The position numbers were made by a program, and so were the translations under genes. Source: JACCYI01 sp963828075 (GTDB taxonomy: Bacteria; Actinomycetota; Thermoleophilia; Solirubrobacterales; Solirubrobacteraceae). Taken from it: a stretch of 64,000 nucleotides of DNA. Positions 8,081 to 16,336 of this stretch are shown in pieces. Location of the stretch: NCBI GenBank assembly GCA_963828075.1, contig CAWHDH010000017.1:930001-994000 (forward strand). Direction: 5' to 3'. The notes beneath the pieces were generated by a model. It was not told the DNA's origin. It worked only from the letters and a program-made list of their open reading frames with translations, and searched no databases. Every line of letters begins with the position of its first letter. Position 1 is the first letter of the stretch.

Positions 8081-8112
8081 CCTGATCGCACAAGGTTTCG
8101 ATGCGGATCAGG
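8081..8112 (+). promoter_or_regulatory. Imperfect dyad upstream of the amino acid dehydrogenase operon
   Basis: CCTGATCGCA (8081-8090) and TGCGGATCAGG (8102-8112) are inverted copies differing by one base, with an 11-base spacer. The right arm ends 12 bases before the chosen start at 8125. This is where an operator or a leader stem controlling the four-gene operon would be expected. No convincing -10/-35 pair was identified. Confidence 0.4.
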
Positions 8113-8124
8113 GAGCAAACACAC

Positions 8125-9186
8125 ATGGGTCTTTCCGGCCTCGACCACGAGCTGCTGCACATCAGCCGCGGCCCGCGCAGCGGCGCGTACACGATCATCG
8201 CGGTGCATTCGACCACCCTGGGCCCCGCGCTCGGCGGGTGCCGGATGACCACCTACGCCCACCCGGGCGAGGCCGTGACCGACGCGCTGCGGCTGTCGGC
8301 GGGCATGACCTTCAAGGCCGCGGTCGCCGGCGTCGACCTCGGTGGCGGCAAGGGCGTCATCTGCGTCGAGCCCGGCACCGAGCTCACGCACGAGCTCCGC
8401 GACGCGATGCTGCTCGACTTCGCCGACGCCGTCGAGCTGCTCGGCGGCCGGTACATCACGGCCGAGGACGTCGGCACCGCGCCGACCGACATGCGCCTGA
8501 TCGCCTCGCGCACCGACCAGGTCGTCGGCCTGCCCGAGAGCCTCGGCGGCCTCGGCGACCCGAGCCCGTACACCGCGCTCGGCGTCCACTCGGCCATCCG
8601 CGCCTCCGTCGCGCACCGCTTCGGCTCCGACGATCTCGCCGGCCGCACCGTCGCGGTCGTGGGCGCCGGCCACGTCGGCGCGCACCTGATCCGCATGCTC
8701 GTCGCCGACGGCGCGCACGTCGTCGTCTCGGACGTCGACGAGTCCAAGCGCGCGCTGGTCGACCAGCTCGACGGCACCACCTGGATGACGCCCGACGAGG
8801 CCATGCTCGCCGACGTCGACGTCCTCGCGCCCTGCGCGCTCGGCGGCGTCCTCGACGAGACCACCGTGCCGCAGCTGCGCGCCCGCATCGTCTGCGGCGC
8901 CGCCAACAACCAGCTCGCCCACGACGCGCTCGCGGTCGACCTCGCCCGCCGCGGCATCCTCTACACGCCCGACTTCGTCGCCAACAGCGGCGGCCTGGTC
9001 CTCGTCAACGCCGAGCTCGGCGGCGCCGACCCGGACGGCGCCCGCGCCGCCATCCGCGGCATCGGCGGGGTCGTCGACACGATCCTGACCGCGGCCGGCG
9101 AGCGCGACATCACTCCGCTCGCCGCCGCCTACGAGCTCGCCGCCGAGCGGCTCTCCGCTCCGACCTCCGAGGAGGTGCCGGCATGA
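8125..9186 (+). CDS. Leucine/phenylalanine/valine dehydrogenase-family enzyme
   Basis: This 353-residue NAD-dependent L-amino acid dehydrogenase oxidatively deaminates a hydrophobic amino acid to its 2-oxoacid, or the reverse. Lys64 (MTFKAA) and Lys76 (DLGGGKG) match the substrate and catalytic lysines of leucine dehydrogenase, as does the ITAEDVGTAPTDM segment. The Rossmann motif is VVGAGHVGAHL. The exact substrate cannot be read from sequence. ATG 8125 follows GGGAG; an in-frame ATG at 8101 is an alternative. It is the first gene of a four-gene operon whose members overlap by 1-4 bases. The operon context suggests it supplies 2-oxoacids to the hydroxyacid dehydrogenase encoded two genes later. 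Confidence 0.93.
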   Translation: MGLSGLDHELLHISRGPRSGAYTIIAVHSTTLGPALGGCRMTTYAHPGEAVTDALRLSAGMTFKAAVAGVDLGGGKGVICVEPGTELTHELRDAMLLDFADAVELLGGRYITAEDVGTAPTDMRLIASRTDQVVGLPESLGGLGDPSPYTALGVHSAIRASVAHRFGSDDLAGRTVAVVGAGHVGAHLIRMLVADGAHVVVSDVDESKRALVDQLDGTTWMTPDEAMLADVDVLAPCALGGVLDETTVPQLRARIVCGAANNQLAHDALAVDLARRGILYTPDFVANSGGLVLVNAELGGADPDGARAAIRGIGGVVDTILTAAGERDITPLAAAYELAAERLSAPTSEEVPA

Positions 9187-10781
9187 CCTCCGCCACCATC
9201 GAGACGGTCGCCACCGCCCGCCGCCAGACGATGGGCGACCTGCTGCGCCGCTCCGCCGCCCGCCACCCGTCGCGCACCGCGATCGTCGACGGCGACATCC
9301 GGCTCACCTACGCCGAGCTCGACGCCACCGTGAACCGCACCGCCCGTGCGCTCGCCGACCGCGGCCTCGAGAAGGGCGACCGGCTGGCGCTGCTCGGCCA
9401 CAACTCGCTCGGCTTCGTGACCACGTACTTCGCCTGCGCGCGCCTCGGCCTCATCTGCGTGCCGGTGAACTACATGCTCACCGCCACCGAGCTCGCCTAC
9501 ATCCTCGACCACGCCGGCGCCACCGCGATGGTCGCCGAGGACATGCTGCTGCCGCTGGCCGAGGCCGGCATCGCGGCCGCCGATCGCGAGGACCTCGTCA
9601 CGGTCCGCGGCGTCATCGGCGACGCGCTCGAGCCCGGCTGGGAGCCGGTCTCCTACTGGGCGAAGCACATCGACGCGACGGAGCCGGCGGTCGAGCTGAC
9701 CGACGACGACCCGGTCGAGCTGCTCTACACGAGCGGGACCGAGTCGCGCCCGAAGGGCACGATGCTCACGAGCCGCAGCCTGATCGCCCAGCACGTGAGC
9801 TGCTTCGTCGACGGCGAGATGACGCCCGGCGACGTCGAGATCCACGCGCTGCCGCTGTTCCACTCGGCACAGCTGCACTGCTTCTTCACCCCGAGCATCC
9901 ACCTCGGCGCGGTCAACGTCCTGCTCGGAAAGGCCGACCCGGCCGCGATGCTCGCGGCCGTCGAGGCCGAGGGCGCGACGAAGCTGTTCTGCCCGCCGAC
10001 GGTGTGGATCTCGCTGCTCAACCACCCCGACTTCGACCGCCGTGACCTGTCCTCGCTGCGCAAGGGCTACTACGGCGCGTCGATCATGCCGGTCGAGGTG
10101 CTCGCCGAGCTCGGCCAGCGGCTCCCGGGTGTCCGGCTGTTCAACTTCTACGGCCAGACCGAGATGTCGCCCGTCGCGACCGTGCTCGGCCCCGACGACC
10201 AGGTCCGCAAGGCGGGATCGGCGGGGCGCCCGGCGCTCAACGTCGAGACCCGCGTGGTCGACGACTCCGGCGTCCCGGTCCCCGCCGGCGAGGTCGGCGA
10301 GATCGTGCACCGCTCCCCGCAGGCGATGCTCGGCTACTGGGACGACGAGGCGAAGACCGCCGAGACGTTCCGCGACGGCTGGCTGCACACCGGCGACCTC
10401 GGGATCATCGACGACGAGGGCTTCCTCTACGTCGTCGACCGCAAGAAGGACATGATCAAGTCGGGCGGCGAGAACGTCGCGTCGCGCGAGGTCGAGGAGG
10501 TCATGCACGAGCACCCGGCCGTCGCCGAGGCCGCCGCGTTCGGCATCCCGCACCCGCGCTGGATCGAGGCCGTCGCCGCCGTCGTCGTCCCGCGCGACGG
10601 CCACACGCTGACGCCGGAGGAGGTCACGGCGTTCTGCCGCGACCGCCTGGCCGGCTTCAAGACCCCCCGCTACGTCGTCATCGCCGACGAGCTTCCCAAG
10701 AACCCGACCGGCAAGGTCCTCAAGCGCGAGCTGCGCACCATCCACGCCGGCCTCGCCGCGCAGAAGGAGACGATCCGATGA
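9183..10781 (+). CDS. AMP-dependent acyl-CoA synthetase (ligase)
   Basis: The 532-residue enzyme is of the ANL superfamily, which activates a carboxylic acid with ATP and forms a CoA thioester. Signature motifs run in order: phosphate loop LLYTSGTESRPKGTML (about residue 180), NFYGQTEMSP, the hinge aspartate region DGWLHTGDLGII and the C-terminal lysine motif PKNPTGKVLKREL. It resembles fatty-acyl or aryl-CoA ligases; the acid cannot be deduced. ATG 9183 overlaps the preceding stop (ATGA) and its own stop overlaps the next start, so the genes are translationally coupled. In this operon a 2-hydroxyacid is an attractive substrate, giving the CoA ester that PHA synthase needs. Confidence 0.94.
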   Translation: MTSATIETVATARRQTMGDLLRRSAARHPSRTAIVDGDIRLTYAELDATVNRTARALADRGLEKGDRLALLGHNSLGFVTTYFACARLGLICVPVNYMLTATELAYILDHAGATAMVAEDMLLPLAEAGIAAADREDLVTVRGVIGDALEPGWEPVSYWAKHIDATEPAVELTDDDPVELLYTSGTESRPKGTMLTSRSLIAQHVSCFVDGEMTPGDVEIHALPLFHSAQLHCFFTPSIHLGAVNVLLGKADPAAMLAAVEAEGATKLFCPPTVWISLLNHPDFDRRDLSSLRKGYYGASIMPVEVLAELGQRLPGVRLFNFYGQTEMSPVATVLGPDDQVRKAGSAGRPALNVETRVVDDSGVPVPAGEVGEIVHRSPQAMLGYWDDEAKTAETFRDGWLHTGDLGIIDDEGFLYVVDRKKDMIKSGGENVASREVEEVMHEHPAVAEAAAFGIPHPRWIEAVAAVVVPRDGHTLTPEEVTAFCRDRLAGFKTPRYVVIADELPKNPTGKVLKRELRTIHAGLAAQKETIR

Positions 10782-11764
10782 GCACCATCGTCATCATCGA
10801 CCACGGCGTCCACGGCGTCGTCGGCGACCGCGCCACCGAGCGCTCCGTCCTCGAGCCGTTCGGCTATGAGGTCATCGACACCCAGGAGCTCGGCCTCACC
10901 GCCGAGCAGGGCTTCGATCTCGCCGTCGAGCGCGACGCCGTCGCGATCCTCGCCGGGCCGATCATCCCGCTCGACCGCGACCACCTCGAGCGGCTGACCG
11001 TCTGCCGCGCCGTCGTGCGCTACGGCGTCGGGCTCGACAACGTCGACGTCCCCGTCGCCAACGAGCTCGGCATCGGCGTCACCAACGTGCCCGAGTACGG
11101 CCACGAGGAGATCTCCAACCACGCGATCGCGCTGCTGCTGGCGCTCTACCGCAAGCTGTTCGAGTTCGACGGCGCGGTGCGCCGCGGCGGCGCCGGCGCG
11201 CCCGCGCCGCACGAGGTGACGCGCCTGTCGCACGCCACGCTCGGCCTCGTCGGCTTCGGCCGGATCGGCCGCCACGTCGCCCGCAAGGCCAAGGCGTTCG
11301 GGCTGACCGTCGTCGCGTATGACCCGTACGCGAACCCGGCGGTCGCCGAGGCGGCCGAGGTGAAGCTGGTCGAGCTCGACGAACTGCTGCAGACCGCCGA
11401 CTGCGTGTCGCTGCACGTGCCGCTGACCGCCGAGACCCGCCACCTGATCGGCGCCCGCGAGCTCGGGCTGCTCAAGCCGGGCGCGACGGTCGTCAACATC
11501 GGCCGCGGCGGTCTCGTCGACGAGACCGCGCTCGTCGAGGCGCTGCGCTCCGGCCACCTCGCCGGCGCGGCGCTCGACGTCACCGAGATCGAGCCGCTGC
11601 CGCTGGACAGCCCGCTGCTCGACGCGCCCAACGTCATCCTCACGCCGCACGTCGCGTGGGTGTCCGAGGCCGCGCTCAAGGACCTGCGGACGCTGACGGC
11701 CGAGGCCGCCCAGCGCCTGATCGACGCGGCGCCCGCCGCGCTGCGCGAGCTGGCGGCGGTCTGA
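10778..11764 (+). CDS. D-2-hydroxyacid dehydrogenase (CtBP / SerA-like)
   Basis: This 328-residue NAD(P)-dependent enzyme belongs to the D-isomer-specific 2-hydroxyacid dehydrogenase family and interconverts 2-oxoacids and D-2-hydroxyacids. The nucleotide motif is GFGRIG (159-164), and the catalytic Arg243 (IGRGG), Glu272 (IEPLP) and His291 (TPHVAW) are all present. The PEYGHEEISNHAIALLLAL segment is typical of the CtBP-like branch. It lacks the ACT domain of many SerA proteins. The start overlaps the upstream ligase stop by ATGA and its stop overlaps the PHA synthase start (TGATG). Context suggests reduction of the amino-acid-derived 2-oxoacid rather than serine synthesis. Confidence 0.92.
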   Translation: MSTIVIIDHGVHGVVGDRATERSVLEPFGYEVIDTQELGLTAEQGFDLAVERDAVAILAGPIIPLDRDHLERLTVCRAVVRYGVGLDNVDVPVANELGIGVTNVPEYGHEEISNHAIALLLALYRKLFEFDGAVRRGGAGAPAPHEVTRLSHATLGLVGFGRIGRHVARKAKAFGLTVVAYDPYANPAVAEAAEVKLVELDELLQTADCVSLHVPLTAETRHLIGARELGLLKPGATVVNIGRGGLVDETALVEALRSGHLAGAALDVTEIEPLPLDSPLLDAPNVILTPHVAWVSEAALKDLRTLTAEAAQRLIDAAPAALRELAAV

Positions 11765-13389
11765 TGATCGCCGAGCGCTTCATCCCCGGCCGCGCCGGCG
11801 TCGCCTTCGGGACGGCGCTGGCCCGGCGGCCCGACCGCGTCGCCAAGCGCGTCGCCGGCCTGTCCGCCGAGCTCGTCCGCGTCGCCGCCGGCCGCGGCGA
11901 GACCGCCCCGGAGCCCGGCGACCGGCGCTTCGGCGACGAGGCCTGGGACCAGAACCCGGTCTTCTCGCGGCTGCTGGGCGGCTACCTCGCCGCCGGCGAG
12001 ACCATCGACGGCCTGCTCGACGACGCCAAGCTCGACGTGCAGGACGAGCGCCGCGTGCGCTTCGCGCTCGAGAACGTGCACGACGCGCTCGCGCCGACGA
12101 ACTACCTGCTGACCAACCCGGCCGCCCTGCGCACCACGGTCGACGAGCGCGGCGCCAACCTCGTCCGCGGGGCGAAGAACCTGGCCCGCGACATGGCGTC
12201 CTCACCGCGGCTGCCCGCGAGCGTCGACACCGAGCGCTTCGAGGTCGGCGTCGACGTGGCCGCCACGCCCGGCGCCGTCGTCCTGCGCACCGAGCTCTTC
12301 GAGCTCATCCAGTACGCCCCGCAGACCGAGATGGTGCGCGACGAGCCGCTGCTGATCATCCCGCCGATGGTCAACAAGCACTACCTGGTCGACCTCGCGC
12401 CCGAGCGCAGCATGGTCGAGTTCCTCCTGCGCCAGGGCCAGCAGGTCTTCACCCTCTCGTGGCGCAACCCGGAGGCCGAGCACCGCGACTGGGGCCTCGA
12501 CACCTACGCCGACGGCGCGCTCGAGGCGATCGACGCCGTCCGCGCGATCACCGGCGTCGAGCGCCTCCACCTCGCAGGCAACTGCTCCGGCGGCGCGCTC
12601 GTCAGCATGCTGGCCGCCCGGATGGCGGCGCGCGGCGAGATCGACGACGTCGCCTCGATCATGACCGGCGTCTCCGTGCTCGACTCCTACCGTGCCGGCA
12701 CCGCGAGCGCGTTCATGGGCCCCGAGATCGCCCAGCTCGCCGTCTCAGGCGTCGAGCGCCGCGGATACCTCGACGGGTCCGCGCTGCAGACGTTCTTCGC
12801 CTGGCTGCGGCCGAACGACCTCATCTGGGGCTACGTGGCGAACAACTACCTGCTCGGCCGCACCCCGCCGGCGTTCGACATCCTGTTCTGGAACGCCGAC
12901 ACGACGCGGATGGCCGCAGGCCTGCTGCGCGACCTCGCCGAGATGGCCGTCTCCAACGCTCTGGCCGAGCCCGACGCGATGGAGCTCCTGGGCACGCCGA
13001 TCGACCTGAGCCGCGTGACCTGTGACGGCTACGTCGTCGCCGGCGTGGCCGACCACATCACGCCGTGGGAGAACTGCTACGCCACCACGCAGCTGCTCGG
13101 CGGCGACACGCGCTTCGTGCTCTCGAGCGCCGGCCATGTCGCCGCCCTGGTCAATCCCCCGAACAACCCGAAGGCGCGCTACCGCACCGCGGCGGCCGGC
13201 GAGAACCCGCCGTCCGCGCAGGACTGGGCCGAGAACGCCGAGGAGCGCAAGGGCACCTGGTGGGCCGACTGGGCCGACTTCCTGGGCGAGCGCTCCGGCG
13301 GTGAGCGGCCGGCCCCGAAAAGCCTCGGCAAGGGGCGCCGCTTCAAGGTCCTCGACGCGGCCCCGGGCCGCTACGTGCTCGCGAACTGA
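11764..13389 (+). CDS. phaC: Polyhydroxyalkanoate synthase (PhaC type)
   Basis: The 541-residue enzyme polymerises hydroxyacyl-CoA into polyester, releasing CoA. The lipase-like box is GNCSG (272-276), with the nucleophile Cys274 replacing Ser as in PhaC proteins. Asp430 (VAGVADHITPW) and His458 (SSAGHVAALVNPP) complete the triad. The PhaC-typical SWRNPEAEHRDWGLDTY region and N-terminal domain are present. Length fits a single-subunit (class I-like) synthase. ATG 11764 overlaps the previous stop by one base. No phaA, phaB or phasin gene is near; instead the operon supplies an amino acid dehydrogenase, a hydroxyacid dehydrogenase and a CoA ligase. The 3' end overlaps the convergent FAD oxidase gene by 19 bases. 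Confidence 0.93.
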   Translation: MIAERFIPGRAGVAFGTALARRPDRVAKRVAGLSAELVRVAAGRGETAPEPGDRRFGDEAWDQNPVFSRLLGGYLAAGETIDGLLDDAKLDVQDERRVRFALENVHDALAPTNYLLTNPAALRTTVDERGANLVRGAKNLARDMASSPRLPASVDTERFEVGVDVAATPGAVVLRTELFELIQYAPQTEMVRDEPLLIIPPMVNKHYLVDLAPERSMVEFLLRQGQQVFTLSWRNPEAEHRDWGLDTYADGALEAIDAVRAITGVERLHLAGNCSGGALVSMLAARMAARGEIDDVASIMTGVSVLDSYRAGTASAFMGPEIAQLAVSGVERRGYLDGSALQTFFAWLRPNDLIWGYVANNYLLGRTPPAFDILFWNADTTRMAAGLLRDLAEMAVSNALAEPDAMELLGTPIDLSRVTCDGYVVAGVADHITPWENCYATTQLLGGDTRFVLSSAGHVAALVNPPNNPKARYRTAAAGENPPSAQDWAENAEERKGTWWADWADFLGERSGGERPAPKSLGKGRRFKVLDAAPGRYVLAN

Positions 13390-14801
13390 TCGCGCGGCGG
13401 GACGGGCGGCGCCTCGCCGTCCGTCTCGTCGAGCAGGATCTTGCCCGGGTTCATCAGCCCGCGCGGGTCCAGCGTGCGCTTGAGCGCGTGCATGACGTCG
13501 ATCGCGGGGCCTGCCTCCGCGGCCAGTGCCCGGCGCTTGCCGAGCCCGACCCCGTGCTCGCCGGTGCAGGTGCCGCCCGCGGCGACCGCGCGCTCGACCA
13601 TGCGGCCGTAGACCGCCTCGGCGGCGCGGCGATCATCCGCGCTGTCGGGGTCGATCAGCAGCATCACGTGGTAGTTGCCGTCCGCGACGTGACCGAGCAG
13701 CGGGGCCGGGAACGGCAGCGTCGCCAGGTCCTCGACCGTCGCATCGATCGACTCCGCGAGGGCGGAGACCGGCACGCAGACGTCGGTCGAGATGGAGCGG
13801 CAGCCGGGGCGCAGCCCGATGGCCGCGAAGTACGTGTTGTGGCGGGCGCGCCACAGCCGGTTGCGGTCCTCGGCGCGCACGGCCCACTCGAAGTCGCCGC
13901 CGCCGTTCTCGGTCGCGAGCTCGGCGACGTAGCGCGCATCCTCCTCGACGCCGCCGGGCGAGCCGTGGAACTCGAAGAACAGCGTCGGCGCCTCGGCATG
14001 CGCGAGCTGCGAATGCGCGTTGACGGCGCGCATGGCGGTCGTGTCGAGCAGCTCGCAGCGCGCGATCGGCACGCCCGACTGGACGATCGCGATCGCCGTC
14101 GCGACCGCGTCGTGCGTACTCGGGAACGAGCAGACGGCGGCCGAGATCGCCTCGGGGATCGGCCGCAGCCGCAGCGTCAGCTCCGTGATGATCCCGAGCG
14201 TCCCCTCCGACCCGATGAACAGGTGGGTGAGGTCGTAGCCGGCGGACGACTTCCGCGCCCGCGTCCCGGTGGTGATCACGCGGCCGTCGGCGAGCACCAC
14301 CTCCAGCGACAGGACGTTGTCGCGCATGGTCCCGTAGCGCACGGTGTTGGTCCCCGACGCGCTGGTCGCCGCCATGCCGCCCAGCGACGCGTCCGCGCCC
14401 GGGTCGACCGAGAAGAACAGCCCCTCTCCCCCGAGTCGCTTCTCCAGCACCGTGCGCCGCACGCCGGCCTGGACGGTCGCGTCGAGGTCCTCGATGCCGA
14501 CGCGCAGGATCCGGTCCATCTGGCTGGTGTCGATCGAGACGCCGCCATGGGTGGCGAGGACATGGCCCTCGAGCGACGAGCCGGTGCCGAACGCGATCAC
14601 CGGGACGGCGTGCTCGGCGCAGGCGCGCACGATCGCCGCGACCTCCTCGGTCGACTGCGGGAACGCGACGGCGTCGGGCAGCGCGGGCGGAAAGGAGGAC
14701 TCGTCGCGCCCGTGGATGTCGAGCGCCGACGGGGAGGTCGTGATCCGGTCGCCGAGCAGGGCCCGCAGCGCGGCGATGGCTTCCTCGACGTCGGCGCTCA
14801 T
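13371..14801 (-). CDS. FAD-linked 2-hydroxyacid oxidase/dehydrogenase (GlcD / D-lactate dehydrogenase type)
   Basis: This 476-residue flavoprotein oxidises a D-2-hydroxyacid (lactate, glycolate, hydroxyglutarate or longer) to the 2-oxoacid. The FAD-binding PCMH domain carries VIAFGTGSSLEGHVL and DPGADASLGGMAATSASG, and the C-terminal FAD-oxidase domain ends with GEHGVGLGKR and a typical PRGLMNPGK motif. No iron-sulfur domain is fused. It is convergent with, and overlaps, the PHA synthase gene. Together with the hydroxyacid-making operon it may form the return route: hydroxyacids released from polymer would be reoxidised here. The start at 14801 is 37 bases from the divergent hydrolase gene. 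Confidence 0.93.
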   Translation of the reverse strand: MSADVEEAIAALRALLGDRITTSPSALDIHGRDESSFPPALPDAVAFPQSTEEVAAIVRACAEHAVPVIAFGTGSSLEGHVLATHGGVSIDTSQMDRILRVGIEDLDATVQAGVRRTVLEKRLGGEGLFFSVDPGADASLGGMAATSASGTNTVRYGTMRDNVLSLEVVLADGRVITTGTRARKSSAGYDLTHLFIGSEGTLGIITELTLRLRPIPEAISAAVCSFPSTHDAVATAIAIVQSGVPIARCELLDTTAMRAVNAHSQLAHAEAPTLFFEFHGSPGGVEEDARYVAELATENGGGDFEWAVRAEDRNRLWRARHNTYFAAIGLRPGCRSISTDVCVPVSALAESIDATVEDLATLPFPAPLLGHVADGNYHVMLLIDPDSADDRRAAEAVYGRMVERAVAAGGTCTGEHGVGLGKRRALAAEAGPAIDVMHALKRTLDPRGLMNPGKILLDETDGEAPPVPPRDQFAST

Positions 14802-14838
14802 GCCGCGATCGTAGCCGCGGCCGAAGTAGGATCGCTCG

Positions 14839-15636
14839 ATGCCCCCCGCCGAGGTCCCTGACCTGCCCGCCGAGGCCGCCCGCTGGTGGGGCCGGCCAGC
14901 CGCGGAGATGCGGTGGCAGGCCGAGTTGGTGCGGCTCTGCCTCGACCCGCGCTTCGTGCGCGGTGGCGAGCCGCGTGGCGACGGGCGCCCCGTCGTCCTC
15001 GTGCCGGGCTTCGGCGGCGGCGACTGGACGCTCGCGCACCTCGCCTTCTGGCTCCACCGGACGGGCTACGACGCCGCCACCTGCAACTTCATGGTCAACG
15101 CCGGCTGCGCCGAGAAGGCGCTGGCCCGCGTCGAGCGCCGGGTGTTACAGAAGTCCGAGCAGTCCGGCCGCCGCGTCGCCGTCGTCGGGCACTCGCGCGG
15201 CGGCTTCCTCGCCCGCGCCGTCGGCGCCCGGATGCCCGACCGCGTCTCCCACGTCGTCGCGATGGGCGCCGGGCTGACCCGCCAGTTCGACGTCGCGGCG
15301 CCGGCGCTCGCGGCCGTGGCGGTCGCCCGCGCGCTCCAGGACCGGGTGTTCGACCGCCACCAGCGCCGCGGCTGCCTGACCGAGACCTGCGCGTGCGGGT
15401 TCACGGCCGCTTACACCTGCGCGTTCCCCGAGGACGTCCGGCTCACGAGCATCTACTCGCGCGGCGACGGGATGGTCCGCTGGGAGTCCTGCCTCGCCGA
15501 CTACGCAGACAACGTCGAGGTCACCGGCTCGCACGTCGGCCTGGCCTGGAATCGCGCGGTCTACCGCGCGCTCGCCGGGACGCTCGTGCTGCCCGAGCTC
15601 TCTGCCGCCCCGCCCCTCCGCGTGGTCGCTGCCTGA
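14839..15636 (+). CDS. Alpha/beta hydrolase (lipase/esterase-like)
   Basis: The 265-residue protein has the alpha/beta hydrolase fold: an oxyanion segment PVVLVPGFGGGDW and a nucleophile elbow GHSRGG at about residue 118. A late Asp (YSRGDGMVRW) and His (VTGSHVGLAW) complete a plausible triad. It resembles triacylglycerol-lipase-like proteins. No signal peptide is evident, so it is probably cytoplasmic. AGGA lies seven bases before the ATG. It is divergent from the 2-hydroxyacid oxidase gene, and the location beside the PHA block makes an intracellular polyester depolymerase or oligomer hydrolase possible but unproven. It ends one base before the convergent HAD gene. Confidence 0.85.
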   Translation: MPPAEVPDLPAEAARWWGRPAAEMRWQAELVRLCLDPRFVRGGEPRGDGRPVVLVPGFGGGDWTLAHLAFWLHRTGYDAATCNFMVNAGCAEKALARVERRVLQKSEQSGRRVAVVGHSRGGFLARAVGARMPDRVSHVVAMGAGLTRQFDVAAPALAAVAVARALQDRVFDRHQRRGCLTETCACGFTAAYTCAFPEDVRLTSIYSRGDGMVRWESCLADYADNVEVTGSHVGLAWNRAVYRALAGTLVLPELSAAPPLRVVAA

Positions 15637-15637
15637 A

Positions 15638-16288
15638 TCAGGCGGCGGCGGCGATGATCGCCAGGATGTCCGACAGCTGGCGGACGACGTGCGTGGCTCC
15701 GGCGTCGCGCAGCGCCTGCGCGTCGGTCCCGCGGTCAAGACCGATCCGGACCGGGACGCCGTGCTGGACGCCGAGGCGCATGTCCTCCGGGCTGTCGCCG
15801 ACGGTGGCCGCCTCGCCTGTCCAGGGCTTGCCGGTCAGGTGGGCGGACATCAGCTCGAAGTGCTCGCAGCCCTTGCGACCCGAGGGCCCGGTCCCGAGGA
15901 CGAGCTCGAAGTCCTGCCAGCCGGTCTCGTCCAGGACACGCCGGGCGCGCACCTCCGAGGAGCCGGTGGAGAGGATCAGCTGCGCGCCGGCGCGGCGCAT
16001 CGCGCGCAGCGTCTCGTCGGCGTCGCAGTAGGGGATGGCCGGCAGGTCGCGGTTGAACTCCTCGAGGCAGGCGAGGAACGCGACGGCCGCGTCGGCGGCG
16101 TCGTCCCGGCAGAGGCCGAGCGCCTCGAAGATCGCGAGGGCGGGTTGCCCGGGGAGCGCGTCGCAGGCCTCGTTGACCGCGTCCGCGACGATGCCGAGGC
16201 GCGCCGCCACGTCACAGAACGCGTGGCGCACCGCGTCGGAGTGCACCAGCGTGTCGTCGAGATCGAAGATGACGTAGCGGACGGGCAT
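15638..16288 (-). CDS. HAD-superfamily phosphatase
   Basis: The 216-residue product carries the four HAD motifs: DLDDTL (nucleophile Asp near residue 10), STGSSEVR (motif II), Lys in SGRKGCEHF (motif III) and GDSPEDM (motif IV). The all-helical cap between motifs I and II is of the type found in phosphoglycolate phosphatase and YjjG-like nucleotidases. The substrate cannot be told. ATG 16288 is preferred over the in-frame TTG at 16297. The gene is convergent with the hydrolase at 14839-15636. Confidence 0.88.
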   Translation of the reverse strand: MPVRYVIFDLDDTLVHSDAVRHAFCDVAARLGIVADAVNEACDALPGQPALAIFEALGLCRDDAADAAVAFLACLEEFNRDLPAIPYCDADETLRAMRRAGAQLILSTGSSEVRARRVLDETGWQDFELVLGTGPSGRKGCEHFELMSAHLTGKPWTGEAATVGDSPEDMRLGVQHGVPVRIGLDRGTDAQALRDAGATHVVRQLSDILAIIAAAA

Positions 16289-16336
16289 AGGAATCAATCC
16301 GGTGATTCGGACGATCGGCCCGGTTCTTTACCGCGG

